This document shows, one piece after another, positions 36,442 to 45,244 of a DNA stretch of 63,986 bases (positions are counted from its first letter, which is position 1; each line of letters starts with the position of its first letter). The notes below the pieces were generated by a model. The model was not told the DNA's origin. It did no database searches and saw only the letters and a program-made list of their open reading frames with translations. The translations under genes and the position numbers were made by a program. This stretch comes from Betaproteobacteria bacterium (GTDB lineage: Bacteria > Pseudomonadota > Gammaproteobacteria > Burkholderiales > Burkholderiaceae_D), in assembly GCA_013287275.1 (NCBI GenBank), contig JABDED010000006.1:1-63986 (forward strand). Direction: 5' to 3'.

Positions 36442-36855
36442 ATGAATTCCGGCCCTCCCAGCGTTACTCCCGGTTTGTTGTATCACGAAGCCAAGGCTGC
36501 CATTGAATGGCTGTGCCGGGTATTCGGTTTCGAAGCCAGGCTGGTGGTGGCCGGCGAAGACGGCCTGGTCACCCATGCCCACCTAGTGTTCGGCAATGGC
36601 GGCGTGATGCTGTCTTCGGCCGAAGGCTACCCCTTTCCAGACATGTGCCGCTCGCCGCGCGACGCCGGTGGCGCAGCCACCGGTGAAATCATCGTCTATG
36701 TGCAGGAAGTGGATGCGCACTATGTCAATGCGGTAAAACATGGCGCCGAGATACTGATCGCGCTGGAAGACAAGCCGTATGGCGGACGCGGCTATTGTTG
36801 CCGCGATCCGGAAGGCTATGTGTGGGCATTCGGCTCGTATAACGCCTGGGCTTAG
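36442..36855 (+). CDS. VOC-superfamily (glyoxalase/bleomycin-resistance-like) protein
   Basis: 137 residues. The pairs of beta-alpha-beta-beta-beta modules show HEAKAAIEWLCRVFGFEARL and, in the second half, EVDAHYVNAVKHGAEIL and RDPEGYVWAFGSY. The PhnB-like subgroup is likely. AAGGAG precedes the ATG. Substrate unknown. Confidence 0.9.
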   Translation: MNSGPPSVTPGLLYHEAKAAIEWLCRVFGFEARLVVAGEDGLVTHAHLVFGNGGVMLSSAEGYPFPDMCRSPRDAGGAATGEIIVYVQEVDAHYVNAVKHGAEILIALEDKPYGGRGYCCRDPEGYVWAFGSYNAWA

Positions 36856-36894
36856 GATTTATTACTTCCTGTTACGTAGCAGCCCTAAATAAAT

Positions 36895-37139
36895 GGTTCT
36901 TCGTCAATTTCACTGTGATTTTTCAATGGGTATCTGGGTGGATTCCCATGAGGCATCAATTTTCTAGAAACGCCTCGGAGCAGGGGCAAGGGCGGCAAAG
37001 CCGCGCCGCACGCTCGTGCCCTACACATGGGCAGCGAGCGGCGCCGTGGATAACACTGCATTGCAGTTTAACACTTAACGACCGCGGCTTTGCTGTCTAA
37101 ACTGTCCGAGCCACCCCTCAGTGAAATCGACGAATAATC
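36895..37139. mobile_element. Inverted-repeat-bounded element, 245 bp, decayed
   Basis: The ends pair as GGTTCTTCGTCAATTTCACTG-like and its inverse at 37,119-37,139, 18 of 21 positions matching (core TTCGTC-A/G-ATTTCACTG). Subterminal GGCAAAGCCGCG and CGCGGCTTTGCT also pair. No gene lies inside, and no clear target duplication flanks it. The end sequence pattern recalls ISL3-type insertion sequences, unverified. It fills the gap between the VOC gene and the AT-rich gene. Confidence 0.6.
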
Positions 37140-37186
37140 AATATTTTAAGAGATATTCATTCGCCTTTCTGGTGCTGCGTGTCTTG

Positions 37187-37909
37187 CTAATCTAGCGGCT
37201 TGACAACTTGGTACTTAATCTCGATATTATTTGCGCTAATCACTTTAAAGCGAGAGCCTTTAAATCCAATTAAATCGCCCTCGCCCAAATCAAATTTCAA
37301 ATCTTGAGTAAATGCTGGGCGTGCCATGTCACGTTTAAATTCCCTGTACGTGATTGATATGACATTTTTTGAAACCCCTGTATAAATAAGCTCTCTCTTA
37401 AGTTCATCAAACCCTACTGTATTAACTTCTTCCACACCAACAGTTAAATTTTCACACACAAAAATCTCAGTTGAAAAAGTTTGATCAAGCATAATTTTCG
37501 GATTTCTCGGATCATCAGCAGAGATTAAAATCTTTGCCACATCTGCATCGACTAACGCCCCAAACATTTTGAATTTTGCGCCAAACATTTTGTATTGCGC
37601 GCCATACTTCGATTGTTTTTCAAATACAACTCTGTTTCCTTTGTAGAAAAACCATTCACCCGGAGCTCCGGGTGCTTTGCAGCGAACGTCATCCTGAATT
37701 TTCAATTGATAATTCTTAGACGTGAAATAGGTGGAGATCATCGTGTCACCAAGCTCAGAGACAGCGTCAATCCCGATTGCAGGAAGATGAGTTATCTTCG
37801 TTTCACCTGAGTTGATCTCTGGGAAAATAGGATCGTTCACTGCAAATACAACTTGCGGGAGCGACAAAAACGCGAAGGATAATGCGACACTACTAAATGT
37901 GTTTTTCAA
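37187..37909 (-). CDS. AT-rich exported protein of unknown function
   Basis: 240 residues from a TTG at 37,909, chosen because GGGAG lies six bases upstream and the protein then starts directly with a signal peptide (KNTFSSVALSFAFLSL, cleavage near VFAVND). An ATG at 37,936 would add nine residues. The mature part is beta-rich, with two cysteines and a local repeat (YKMFGAKFKMFGALVD). Base composition is far more AT-rich than the neighbours, suggesting acquisition. No known domain recognised. Confidence 0.75.
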   Translation of the reverse strand: MKNTFSSVALSFAFLSLPQVVFAVNDPIFPEINSGETKITHLPAIGIDAVSELGDTMISTYFTSKNYQLKIQDDVRCKAPGAPGEWFFYKGNRVVFEKQSKYGAQYKMFGAKFKMFGALVDADVAKILISADDPRNPKIMLDQTFSTEIFVCENLTVGVEEVNTVGFDELKRELIYTGVSKNVISITYREFKRDMARPAFTQDLKFDLGEGDLIGFKGSRFKVISANNIEIKYQVVKPLD

Positions 37910-37987
37910 GATAAACTCCCAACTGTTGAAACGCACTCAGATTTGACCAGTAAAGCATCAAACAAATAGTGCGATGCGATAAAATAA

Positions 37988-38017
37988 AAAGCCAGTGTTG
38001 GCAACAGCACTGGCTTT
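37988..38017 (-). terminator. Rho-independent terminator of the HDOD gene
   Basis: The stem AAAGCCAGTG / CACTGGCTTT with a 10-base loop is followed on the minus strand by a T-rich stretch (TTTATTTTATC). It lies 100 bases beyond the stop of the HDOD gene at 38,117. The T run is also present on the other side, so it may work both ways. Confidence 0.85.
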
Positions 38018-38116
38018 GTCTATTGTTGAGTCCCATTCCGTCTACCCTTGAACCTCATTCGAATCTCATTTTAATATTGTATTAATTGGTTTGAAGGCGT
38101 GCTACCAAATGGAAAC

Positions 38117-39244
38117 TCATTCCGTTAGCAGCGTCTTGCCCGATCCGCCCTGCTCATACAGATTGATTTCATTGAGGCTGTTGAAACAGGCGATAGCCTG
38201 CGGATTCAGGCCCACCATCAGTCTTTCGTCGCCGGATTTCAGCTGGTTGCGGTTGACCAGCACCCGCATCTTGCTCAGCAGGTCGGCGGTGTGCAATAGA
38301 TGTCCCAGCGGCGTCCAGTTCGGCGCCTTGCTGCCGCCGGCCTGCTGTTGCAGCGCCTGCACGACTTCCGGCGGGAAGCCCCAGCGCTGCGCGACACGGT
38401 AGGACAAGGTCGCGGCGGCGGACGTGAAAGCCAGCGCAAAACTGCGCGAGTACCTGAACCTTGGTTCTTCACAGACCTGGTCCAGCAAGCGGAACGCGAT
38501 GATCAGGCCGACGTTTTTCATCAGCCCGGTCAGGAAAGCCTGGAAAGGATCCAGCTTGCCGGCCAGGTGATGGCAGGCGATCGCGCATTTTTCTGACTGG
38601 TTCCAGATATGCGGCGCAGCGCGGCGGGTGTATTGCCCCGAGTTCAGGTTGATGATGGGGCGGAACGCGACCTTGGCAATCAGCAGGCGCAAGCCGTCTT
38701 CGCCCAATATCATGATCGCCTTGTCCAGGCTGTTGATGCGGTCGGCAGGGTTGTATAGCGAGCTGTTGACCGCATTGATCAGTTCGCCGACCAGCACCAC
38801 ATCCTTGACGATATGCTGGGCCAGTTCTCCGGCCGATACACTCTTGTTGCGCAGGCTGTTCAGCAATTGTGGTATCACGGTGGGGACGCGCGGCACTACC
38901 ACCGCATCATTCAAATCCGAGGCCAGCAATGCAAACAGGGCCTGCAGGATTTTTTGCTCGGCTTCCAGGCTGTTGCCTTCGCCCGGATAGCCCATCAGCC
39001 AGTCGAAGAAAGTCGCATCTACCGCTACTTGCGGTTTCCATGCGACAAAAATTTCTTGCTCATCAGCAACCAATTTTGTTTCTGGGACGCTGAGTGCAGC
39101 TTTTTCTGCAGGCGGCGCCGGCACTGCGGCAGGGGTTTCCGATGCCGCCGGCTCGGTTTCGGCGCTGGCGGTGCCGGCTTTCAGCGGCGCCGTTTCAGCC
39201 TGGGTAAACCAGCGTTTCAGCAAATTATTCAGTGCTTTGCGCAC
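38117..39244 (-). CDS. HDOD-domain signalling protein
   Basis: 375 residues. A GTG at 39,244 with GGGAG five bases upstream is preferred over a TTG four codons earlier. A basic N-terminus and an Ala/Pro/Glu-rich linker (about 20-60) lead to an HDOD domain (about 120-330; VPRVPTVIPQLLNSL and LFLTGLMKNVGLII-like segment). HDOD domains lack HD catalytic residues and act in regulation of motility, competence or c-di-GMP signalling. Confidence 0.88.
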   Translation of the reverse strand: MRKALNNLLKRWFTQAETAPLKAGTASAETEPAASETPAAVPAPPAEKAALSVPETKLVADEQEIFVAWKPQVAVDATFFDWLMGYPGEGNSLEAEQKILQALFALLASDLNDAVVVPRVPTVIPQLLNSLRNKSVSAGELAQHIVKDVVLVGELINAVNSSLYNPADRINSLDKAIMILGEDGLRLLIAKVAFRPIINLNSGQYTRRAAPHIWNQSEKCAIACHHLAGKLDPFQAFLTGLMKNVGLIIAFRLLDQVCEEPRFRYSRSFALAFTSAAATLSYRVAQRWGFPPEVVQALQQQAGGSKAPNWTPLGHLLHTADLLSKMRVLVNRNQLKSGDERLMVGLNPQAIACFNSLNEINLYEQGGSGKTLLTE

Positions 39245-39364
39245 AGTGTCTCCCAAGGTTCGATGCCAGGCTCTTGCGGGTTGCGAGTACCTGCTTTTTC
39301 GTCCATGTCAGTCTGACAGAATTTTGTTCAAATAGCCATGCGGCAAGCATGAGCGTGGGCATCC

Positions 39365-40354
39365 TTACAACGCCGGCGGGCGGAATACAGCGCTGCTTAA
39401 TATGCCGTAAGCCATCCATACCGCCACTGCGCTGTAGATCAGGCGCGGCAGCCAGTCGGCCAGCTGTTGCTGGAAATGGTCCAGCGCCTCGCTTTCGCCT
39501 TTGGCGTAACGCAGCAGCATTTCGGGCAGGCTGCCGCTGGCCTCACCGGTCTGGATATAGCCCGCGACGTGATTGCTTCCGAGATAGCGGATACCGGTCA
39601 GCACCTGCGCCAGCGTAGCGCCATTTTGCATGCGCGGCAGCAGCTTTTCATATTCGGCGCGGATCATATAGTTATCGGTCGCGGCGCTGGCCTTCGGTAA
39701 GGCTTCGAACATCGGCAGGCCGGCTTCCAGCAGCATGCCGAGATTCTCAAAGAAATCGCGCGCATTGCTCCGGATGTGCATGCCGCCGAATACCGGCAAG
39801 CCCGGCAGCAAGTGATCCACGCGCAAGCGGAGCGCGCTCGGGCCGCCGCGTTGCCGCCAGTCGCGCAGCTGCAGATAGAGGAAAACCAGCAGGCCCAGGA
39901 TCAGCAGCGGCTGCAGGCAGCTCTTCAGGTAGCCGAGGCCGCTCAGCGAGCCCGCAATGAGTCGGGGCAGCGGCTGCACCAGCAGCGCAAGCACCAGGAT
40001 AAACGCAGGCAGCATCAGCCGCGATTTCACCACTTTTTCCAGATTCAGCCGGTAGCTGTAAGCATCGGCCAGCCGCTTGTACACAGGCGCCGGGCTGCCT
40101 GCCGCCAGCGCCGCGCGCAGCAGGCTGACTTCGATGGGCGTGAACAGGCCGGCGCCGTCACCGGCGCTGGCCGGATCCAGGCCGCGTTTCATCAGCTTGC
40201 GGGCCAGGTCTACGCGCTGTTGGGCGGCAGGCGCAAATTTCAACAGGCTGTATGCCTTGTCGGTCGGCAGCCCGGCTTTTTCCAGCGCGGCCAGATGGCT
40301 GAACAGTTCAGCCCTGACTGCCAGGGCCAGCGGGCGCTGGCTGGTGCTTTGCAT
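39365..40354 (-). CDS. PilC/GspF-like inner-membrane protein
   Basis: 329 residues from the ATG at 40,354. Two GspF-type repeats with three membrane segments: the LGMLLEAGLPMFEAL motif and the IQTGEASGSLPEMLLRYA motif are typical of type II secretion/type IV pilus platform proteins. It stands alone, without ATPase or pilin genes, and begins 13 bases after the carbonic-anhydrase-like gene. Its partner system must be elsewhere if it is functional. Confidence 0.85.
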   Translation of the reverse strand: MQSTSQRPLALAVRAELFSHLAALEKAGLPTDKAYSLLKFAPAAQQRVDLARKLMKRGLDPASAGDGAGLFTPIEVSLLRAALAAGSPAPVYKRLADAYSYRLNLEKVVKSRLMLPAFILVLALLVQPLPRLIAGSLSGLGYLKSCLQPLLILGLLVFLYLQLRDWRQRGGPSALRLRVDHLLPGLPVFGGMHIRSNARDFFENLGMLLEAGLPMFEALPKASAATDNYMIRAEYEKLLPRMQNGATLAQVLTGIRYLGSNHVAGYIQTGEASGSLPEMLLRYAKGESEALDHFQQQLADWLPRLIYSAVAVWMAYGILSSAVFRPPAL

Positions 40355-40367
40355 GGATGCCTGGCTT

Positions 40368-40958
40368 TCAGTTCGGGGCGTCTTGCTGTTCCAGCTCTGC
40401 CTGCAGCCTGGCCATTTCCCGCATGATGTCTTGCGGGAATTCCGGCCCCTCCCAGGCGCGGTAGTTCTGTTGCGCAAAGGCCAGCGCGTTCTTGTAATAC
40501 AGGTAGGCATTCAGGCGGTTGCGCACATAATTGTTTTGCGTGTGCATCACTTTTCCCGGTGCCCCCATCACGATGGAATTCGGCGGGATGACCGTGCCCT
40601 CTTTCAGGAAAGTATGGCCGGCGACGATACAGTTATCGCCGATCACGCAGCCGTCCATGATGGTGGAATTGATGCCTATCAGGCAGTTGTCGCCTATCGT
40701 GCAGCCGTGTATCGTGCAATGGTGGGTGATGGAGCAATGGCTGCCTATGATGGTCGGCGTCTGGTCGCCGATATGCAGCATCACGAAATCCTGGATATTG
40801 GTATAGGCGCCGATCACGATTTCCTGGTGCTCGGCGCGGGCGGCGACATTGATCCATATCGATGCGCCCTCACCGACGCTGATCTTGCCGTACAGGTGTG
40901 CGGTGCCGTGTACGTAGGCCGCTTGGTGCAGGCTTACTTGTGGTCCTATTACAGCCAT
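40368..40958 (-). CDS. Gamma-carbonic anhydrase-like hexapeptide-repeat protein
   Basis: 196 residues built of left-handed beta-helix hexapeptide repeats (for example IIGSHCSITHHCTIHGCTIG). Three histidines near 80-120 (HHC, AGHTF) are positioned as in gamma-class enzymes, and the C-terminal helical tail (LNAYLYYKNALAFAQQ) is family-typical. Activity is possible but many relatives are inactive or have other roles. Confidence 0.88.
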   Translation of the reverse strand: MAVIGPQVSLHQAAYVHGTAHLYGKISVGEGASIWINVAARAEHQEIVIGAYTNIQDFVMLHIGDQTPTIIGSHCSITHHCTIHGCTIGDNCLIGINSTIMDGCVIGDNCIVAGHTFLKEGTVIPPNSIVMGAPGKVMHTQNNYVRNRLNAYLYYKNALAFAQQNYRAWEGPEFPQDIMREMARLQAELEQQDAPN

Positions 40959-41058
40959 ACTTGTCCCCCTGGTTCGCTTGGTCGTTATTCATCGTTGCGC
41001 CGTTTTGCATCGATTGTACAAGTTTTGCGCGAGTCGCTAACATGTCGCCATATCTATC

Positions 41059-41079
41059 AGTGGACTATAACAGTTCACT
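41059..41079. promoter_or_regulatory. Palindromic operator-like site upstream of the oxidase gene
   Basis: Arms AGTGGACT and AGTTCACT around a five-base centre (ATAAC) form a near-perfect palindrome 22 bases before the start codon. The same half-sites occur at the ends of the repeat elements at 50,925 and 62,056 (AGTGAACTGTAACAGT). The arrangement fits a dimeric regulator such as a GntR/MocR protein; none is encoded next door. Confidence 0.55.
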
Positions 41080-41101
41080 AGGTTTGAAGGAGCAGCACGG
41101 C

Positions 41102-42268
41102 ATGCAGAAAAATCAGGTCATCATCATCGGCGGCGGCGCCATCGGCAGCGCGATCGCCTACTTCCTGGCGGCGCATCCGCGTTTCAAGGGCAAGATAACG
41201 GTCATTGAGCGCGACCCGTCCTATGCGCAGGCTTCGTCGGCGCTGTCCGCCAGTTCGATACGCCAGCAATTTTCCACGCCGGTGAATATCGCGATGTCGC
41301 AGTTCGGCATCCGTTTCCTGCGCGAGCTGCCGCAGCATCTGGCGGTGGATGGCGAAACGCCGGATCTGGCTTTGACCGAAAACGGCTACCTGTACCTGGC
41401 GACCGCAGCCGGCGAACGGATCTTGCGCGACAACCACACAATCCAAAAGCAGCATGGCGTCGACGTCGCCCTGCTTGAGCCTGCAGCCCTGCAAGCCAGG
41501 TTTCCATGGCTGGATACGGCCGACCTGGCGCTGGCTTCACTGGGCTTGTCCGGCGAAGGCTGGTTTGACGGCTACGGCCTGCTGATGGCCTTTCGCCGCA
41601 AGGCCCGCAGCCTGGGCGTGCAATATGTCGCGGCGCAGGCGAGCTCGCTGGTCCGCCGCGGCAACAAGGTCAGCGCGGTGCGCCTGGATGACGGTTCAGA
41701 ACTGGCTTGCGACTGGGCCGTGAATGCCGCTGGCGCCTGGGCCCGGCCACTGCTGGCGGATACAGGTTTTGATTTGCCGGTGTATGGACGCAAGCGTTGC
41801 GTATTCGTGTTTTCCAGCCCGGCGCAGACTCCGGGCTGCCCTTTGGTCATCGACCCCAGCGGCTTATGGTTCCGCGCCGAGGGCGCCTACTGGATCTGCG
41901 GCCTGCCGCCGCCACAGGACGGCAATGACCTGCCGCTGGAGGTGGATTATGAACTGTTCGACCTGGCCTGGCCGGTGCTGGCGCAGCGCGTGCCGGGTTT
42001 TGAGGCGATCCGCATGCAGCGCGCGTGGGCCGGCTACTATGAATACAATAGCTTCGACCAGAATGCGATCCTGGGGCCGCATCCGCTGCTGTCCAACCTG
42101 CTGCTGGCAAATGGCTTCAGCGGCCACGGTTTGCAGCAATCCCCTGCGGTAGGGCGCGGGCTGGCGGAATGGATAGCCGATGGTGCTTATACCAGCCTGG
42201 ACTTGTCGCCGCTGTCGGCGCAACGCCTGCTGGATAAGCGGCCGTTGCTGGAAAAGAACATCATTTAG
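41102..42268 (+). CDS. FAD-dependent amine/D-amino-acid oxidoreductase (DadA/glycine oxidase family)
   Basis: 388 residues. The FAD dinucleotide motif IIIGGGAIGSAIAYFLA opens the protein; SASSIRQQFSTP, AVNAAGAWARPL and the C-terminal LLLANGFSGHGLQQSP complete the DAO pattern. GGAG lies nine bases before the ATG. It likely oxidises a secondary amine or amino acid such as sarcosine; the exact substrate is open. Confidence 0.92.
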   Translation: MQKNQVIIIGGGAIGSAIAYFLAAHPRFKGKITVIERDPSYAQASSALSASSIRQQFSTPVNIAMSQFGIRFLRELPQHLAVDGETPDLALTENGYLYLATAAGERILRDNHTIQKQHGVDVALLEPAALQARFPWLDTADLALASLGLSGEGWFDGYGLLMAFRRKARSLGVQYVAAQASSLVRRGNKVSAVRLDDGSELACDWAVNAAGAWARPLLADTGFDLPVYGRKRCVFVFSSPAQTPGCPLVIDPSGLWFRAEGAYWICGLPPPQDGNDLPLEVDYELFDLAWPVLAQRVPGFEAIRMQRAWAGYYEYNSFDQNAILGPHPLLSNLLLANGFSGHGLQQSPAVGRGLAEWIADGAYTSLDLSPLSAQRLLDKRPLLEKNII

Positions 42269-42398
42269 CGGCTAAAGCTTCTAAAATGCCGTTAATAGTG
42301 ATCATTGGAAACAAATTGTAATAATAGGCGGACACTGCCTTTCCATCTTGCAGGCGGCGCACTAATATGAGGGCTTCTACCCCACGTTTCTGTTTGCC

Positions 42399-43034
42399 AT
42401 GAACCTGACGGTTTCTGCCTCCGTGACGACTTCCGCCAGTGCTATCGCCGGCCAGCCGGCACTCGGCGCGGGCGCAGGCGTCGATGCCAGTGCAGCCGCG
42501 AAGGCGCCGGGAGCCTTGCCTGCGAGCAATAAGACCGGGGCCGCTTCCACCAGCGGCGACAGTAAATCCCCCGGCGCCGCCAAATCATCCGGTGCAACTG
42601 TGCAGCTCAGCGATGAGGCCCTGGCCCTGCTGCGCAAATTGCAGGCGCGCGACCGCCAGGTCAAGGACCATGAGCAAGCCCATCTTGCCGCAGCGGGCGG
42701 TCTGGCCACCAGCGGTCCGTCTTATTCCTTTGAAAAAGGCCCGGATGGAGTCAGCTATGCGGTCGGCGGCGAAGTGCATATCGATGTCTCGCCGGGGCGC
42801 ACGCCGGAAGACACGATAGCCCGCGCCAAAACCATACAGGCGGCGGCGCTGGCTCCGGCCGATCCTTCCGGCCCTGACCTGGCAGTTGCAGCGCAAGCGC
42901 GGCAGATGGAACAGCAGGCAATGGCGGAGCTACAGCAGCAACAGGCGCAGCAACAGCAGACTAGGCTGGCCGGTGCCTATTCCGCTGCCAGCGGTACCAG
43001 CAATGGCAGCACCAGGATAGACAGCTACGCCTGA
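42399..43034 (+). CDS. SprA-related putative metalloprotease
   Basis: 211 residues. A low-complexity Ala/Ser/Gly N-terminus (to about 65) precedes the core DRQVKDHEQAHLAAAGGLAT, which contains an HExxH-like motif (HEQAH), followed by GPSYSFEKGPDGVSYAVGG and IDVSPGRTPEDT. This matches the SprA-related/CJM1_0395 family of putative metalloproteases. The tail is Gln-rich. No export signal is clear; function unproven. Confidence 0.85.
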   Translation: MNLTVSASVTTSASAIAGQPALGAGAGVDASAAAKAPGALPASNKTGAASTSGDSKSPGAAKSSGATVQLSDEALALLRKLQARDRQVKDHEQAHLAAAGGLATSGPSYSFEKGPDGVSYAVGGEVHIDVSPGRTPEDTIARAKTIQAAALAPADPSGPDLAVAAQARQMEQQAMAELQQQQAQQQQTRLAGAYSAASGTSNGSTRIDSYA

Positions 43035-43046
43035 AGCCCTGTCGCT

Positions 43047-44552
43047 TTATCTGGGTTTGCAGCCGTCAGTCACGGCCGCGACGTTTGCCTTCTGCAGGCC
43101 GGTTTCGTAGTGCAGGCCCGCACTCAAGTCCAGCTCTGCGTCGCAATAGCCGGCATCATTCAAGCTCCGGTGCAAAGTGCGCAGCAAGGTGCCGCCGGCG
43201 TCATCCTGGCCCAGGTGCCAGAACATCGCGCCGGCCAGGCCCTGCTGCTTCAGGTACTTGCTCTTGTAGCGGAAGGATTCTTCATCGTCGTAGCTGACAA
43301 AAATTTTTTTGTCGGCGTTATACAGCCACGGCACTTTGCTGTCGGCGCTGAAATAACGCTGATAGCCCAGGTCTGCAGCCTGCAGCCTGGCTATGTCGTC
43401 ATAGCCGGCGCTGCGCGGATCGCCGCGCAGCGCGCAGGCGTCGCAGCCGTACAGCAAATCCGGGTCTCCATGGTAGTCGTCGCCGGCCGGCGTGGTAAAA
43501 GCCTGGTACAGTCCGTGGTTGGCGCTGCCGACGGCGAAATAGGCGCGCCCGTAAAAAGGCAGGCCCAGCACGATCTTGGACGCCGGCACGCCGGCCTGCA
43601 GGTATTGCTGTACCGCTGCATCGACTGTCAGCGCAAACGGCGATGGAAAGCGGCGCTGCCGCTCTTCCTTCGATAGCGCGGGATGGAACGGCAATTCACG
43701 CAGGGGATTGTCGTACCTGGACTCGCGGCTGTCGCCGAACAGGTGGGCGTTATGGTCGGTGCGCGGCTGCCATGCGCCGTTCAGGTCATAGCTCATCAGG
43801 TTGATGTAATCCACCTGGCCGGCGATCTGCTGCAATTGCAGGTAGTAGCGCGACAAATTGAAGGCGCCGCCGGCGCCGGCTATCGTCAGCTGGTAGCTGA
43901 GTTCATGCTGCAATTTCCGTCGGCGGTTTTCGGCATCCAGCCGCCGGCGCAGCTCTGTCAGCAGCGCGACAAAATTATTCGCGTCTTCCTTGCGCGGGTA
44001 TTCCCAGTCTATGTCCATGCCGTCGAAGCCGTAGCGTTTCATGAAAGCGATACAAGAGCTCGCCATGGCCCTGCGCCCGGCAGGTGTCGCCGCCGCGACA
44101 CGATAGCGTTGCGCGGTGGGGCTGTCGTCGTTGGTATACGCCCAGCCGCCCAGTGAAAACAGGATGCGCAGATTGGGATTGTATTTTTTCAGCGCCGTCA
44201 GCTTGCCGAATACCTCGGCTGCCTTGACCGGATCGACGCCGGCTGCCAGCCCGCAGCGGCCGGCCTGATCCAGGTTTTGGAACGAGTAGTTGATGTGCGT
44301 CAACATCATCGCTTTTTCCGGCGTGATCCGCGAGATCGGGAACGGGACAGTGTCATCGGTATAGTGATTGATCTGCTCGTTTTCCAGCAGGTAATAGCCG
44401 ATCACCACATGGGCGGAGGGTTGTGCCGGCGCGGCCATGACCTGGGTCGGCAGGTTTGCCCATGTGACGGCGGCGCCCGCCAGGATGCCGGCCAATTTGC
44501 TGGCTATTCCGTGTTTGCCTCTTTTGCTGTTCGCCATCTGGCCTGCTTTCAT
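43047..44552 (-). CDS. Secreted GH18 chitinase
   Basis: 501 residues from the ATG at 44,552 (44,537 is an alternative). A signal peptide ends near QVMAAPAQ. The catalytic GH18 motif GFDGMDIDWEYP with the acid glutamate, the ILFSLGGWAYT strand and YINLMSYDLNG are intact; the C-terminal region shows GAMFWHLGQDD. No chitin-binding domain is evident. It is likely an extracellular or periplasmic enzyme against chitin, fitting a soil or fungus-associated bacterium. Confidence 0.93.
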   Translation of the reverse strand: MKAGQMANSKRGKHGIASKLAGILAGAAVTWANLPTQVMAAPAQPSAHVVIGYYLLENEQINHYTDDTVPFPISRITPEKAMMLTHINYSFQNLDQAGRCGLAAGVDPVKAAEVFGKLTALKKYNPNLRILFSLGGWAYTNDDSPTAQRYRVAAATPAGRRAMASSCIAFMKRYGFDGMDIDWEYPRKEDANNFVALLTELRRRLDAENRRRKLQHELSYQLTIAGAGGAFNLSRYYLQLQQIAGQVDYINLMSYDLNGAWQPRTDHNAHLFGDSRESRYDNPLRELPFHPALSKEERQRRFPSPFALTVDAAVQQYLQAGVPASKIVLGLPFYGRAYFAVGSANHGLYQAFTTPAGDDYHGDPDLLYGCDACALRGDPRSAGYDDIARLQAADLGYQRYFSADSKVPWLYNADKKIFVSYDDEESFRYKSKYLKQQGLAGAMFWHLGQDDAGGTLLRTLHRSLNDAGYCDAELDLSAGLHYETGLQKANVAAVTDGCKPR

Positions 44553-44789
44553 GCAATGTCGTTTCCGGGTACAAAAGCATGCTGGCATAGCGGCCCACGG
44601 TCAACAGGTTTTTGCCCCTGGGATATACGGCCTGATACCAGTCGCAGGTAGCGCGCCCCGGATTTTTCTGCGCGCGTCTGGCGCGTGCGGGACAGGCCTG
44701 ATCCCGACCTCCTTCCCGTCATACCACAGCCCTTTGACTATGCCGCTGGTATTGTCGCCGCCACGCTCTGGCGCGCCATTTTCAGTCTT

Positions 44790-44860
44790 CATCCCCGCAT
44801 TTTTGCATTTCATCGCATGTCGCTGGCGGCCGGCGGCGGCTTTGCCTAAAGTGACACCAT
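44790..44860 (+). promoter_or_regulatory. Upstream block shared by the two small lipoprotein genes (copy B)
   Basis: It aligns with 34,861-34,935: CATCCCCGCAT, TTTGCATTTCATCGCA, TGTCGCTGGCGGCCGG and GGCTTTGCCTAAAGTG. It lies about 60 bases before the gene. The rest of the 365-base gap after the chitinase gene (44,553-44,789) holds nothing recognisable. Confidence 0.6.
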
Positions 44861-44917
44861 CGCAGCACAGACATGGGCTGCATCAACCGAAACAAAACCA
44901 AACCAGAGGAAACAAAA

Positions 44918-45244
44918 ATGAAAACCGCCAACAAATTTCAAGTGCTCACTGTCCTCGCCGGCGCGCTGGCCGGTGCGGTGTTTGCCGCCGGCTGTGCTTT
45001 CCATAATGCCGCCAGCGTACAAGCCGCTGCCGAGCAGATCCCTACCGTCACCATCACTGCCAAACGCATGAGCGCAGATGAAAAACTGGCCTACGACATG
45101 CAGCAGGAAGGCTATGTGCAAACTGTGGTGATCGCCGCCAAGCGTCTGACTGCAGAACAAAAACAGGCGATGCTGGAAGAGGACCTGCGCCTGCAAAATA
45201 CCATCGCCAGGCAGGCTGTACGCACTGCACGTAAAGCCGGCTAA
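44918..45244 (+). CDS. Small lipoprotein with repeated TVxIxAKRxT motif, paralogue B
   Basis: 108 residues. It starts MKTANKFQVL and has the lipobox FAAGC, so lipidation at Cys27. The two motif copies are IPTVTITAKRMSADEKLAYD and QTVVIAAKRLTAEQKQAML, followed by EEDLRLQ. It shares start region, lipobox, both motifs and upstream DNA with the protein at 35,004. The C-terminus is basic (ARKAG). Family unknown to me. Confidence 0.82.
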   Translation: MKTANKFQVLTVLAGALAGAVFAAGCAFHNAASVQAAAEQIPTVTITAKRMSADEKLAYDMQQEGYVQTVVIAAKRLTAEQKQAMLEEDLRLQNTIARQAVRTARKAG

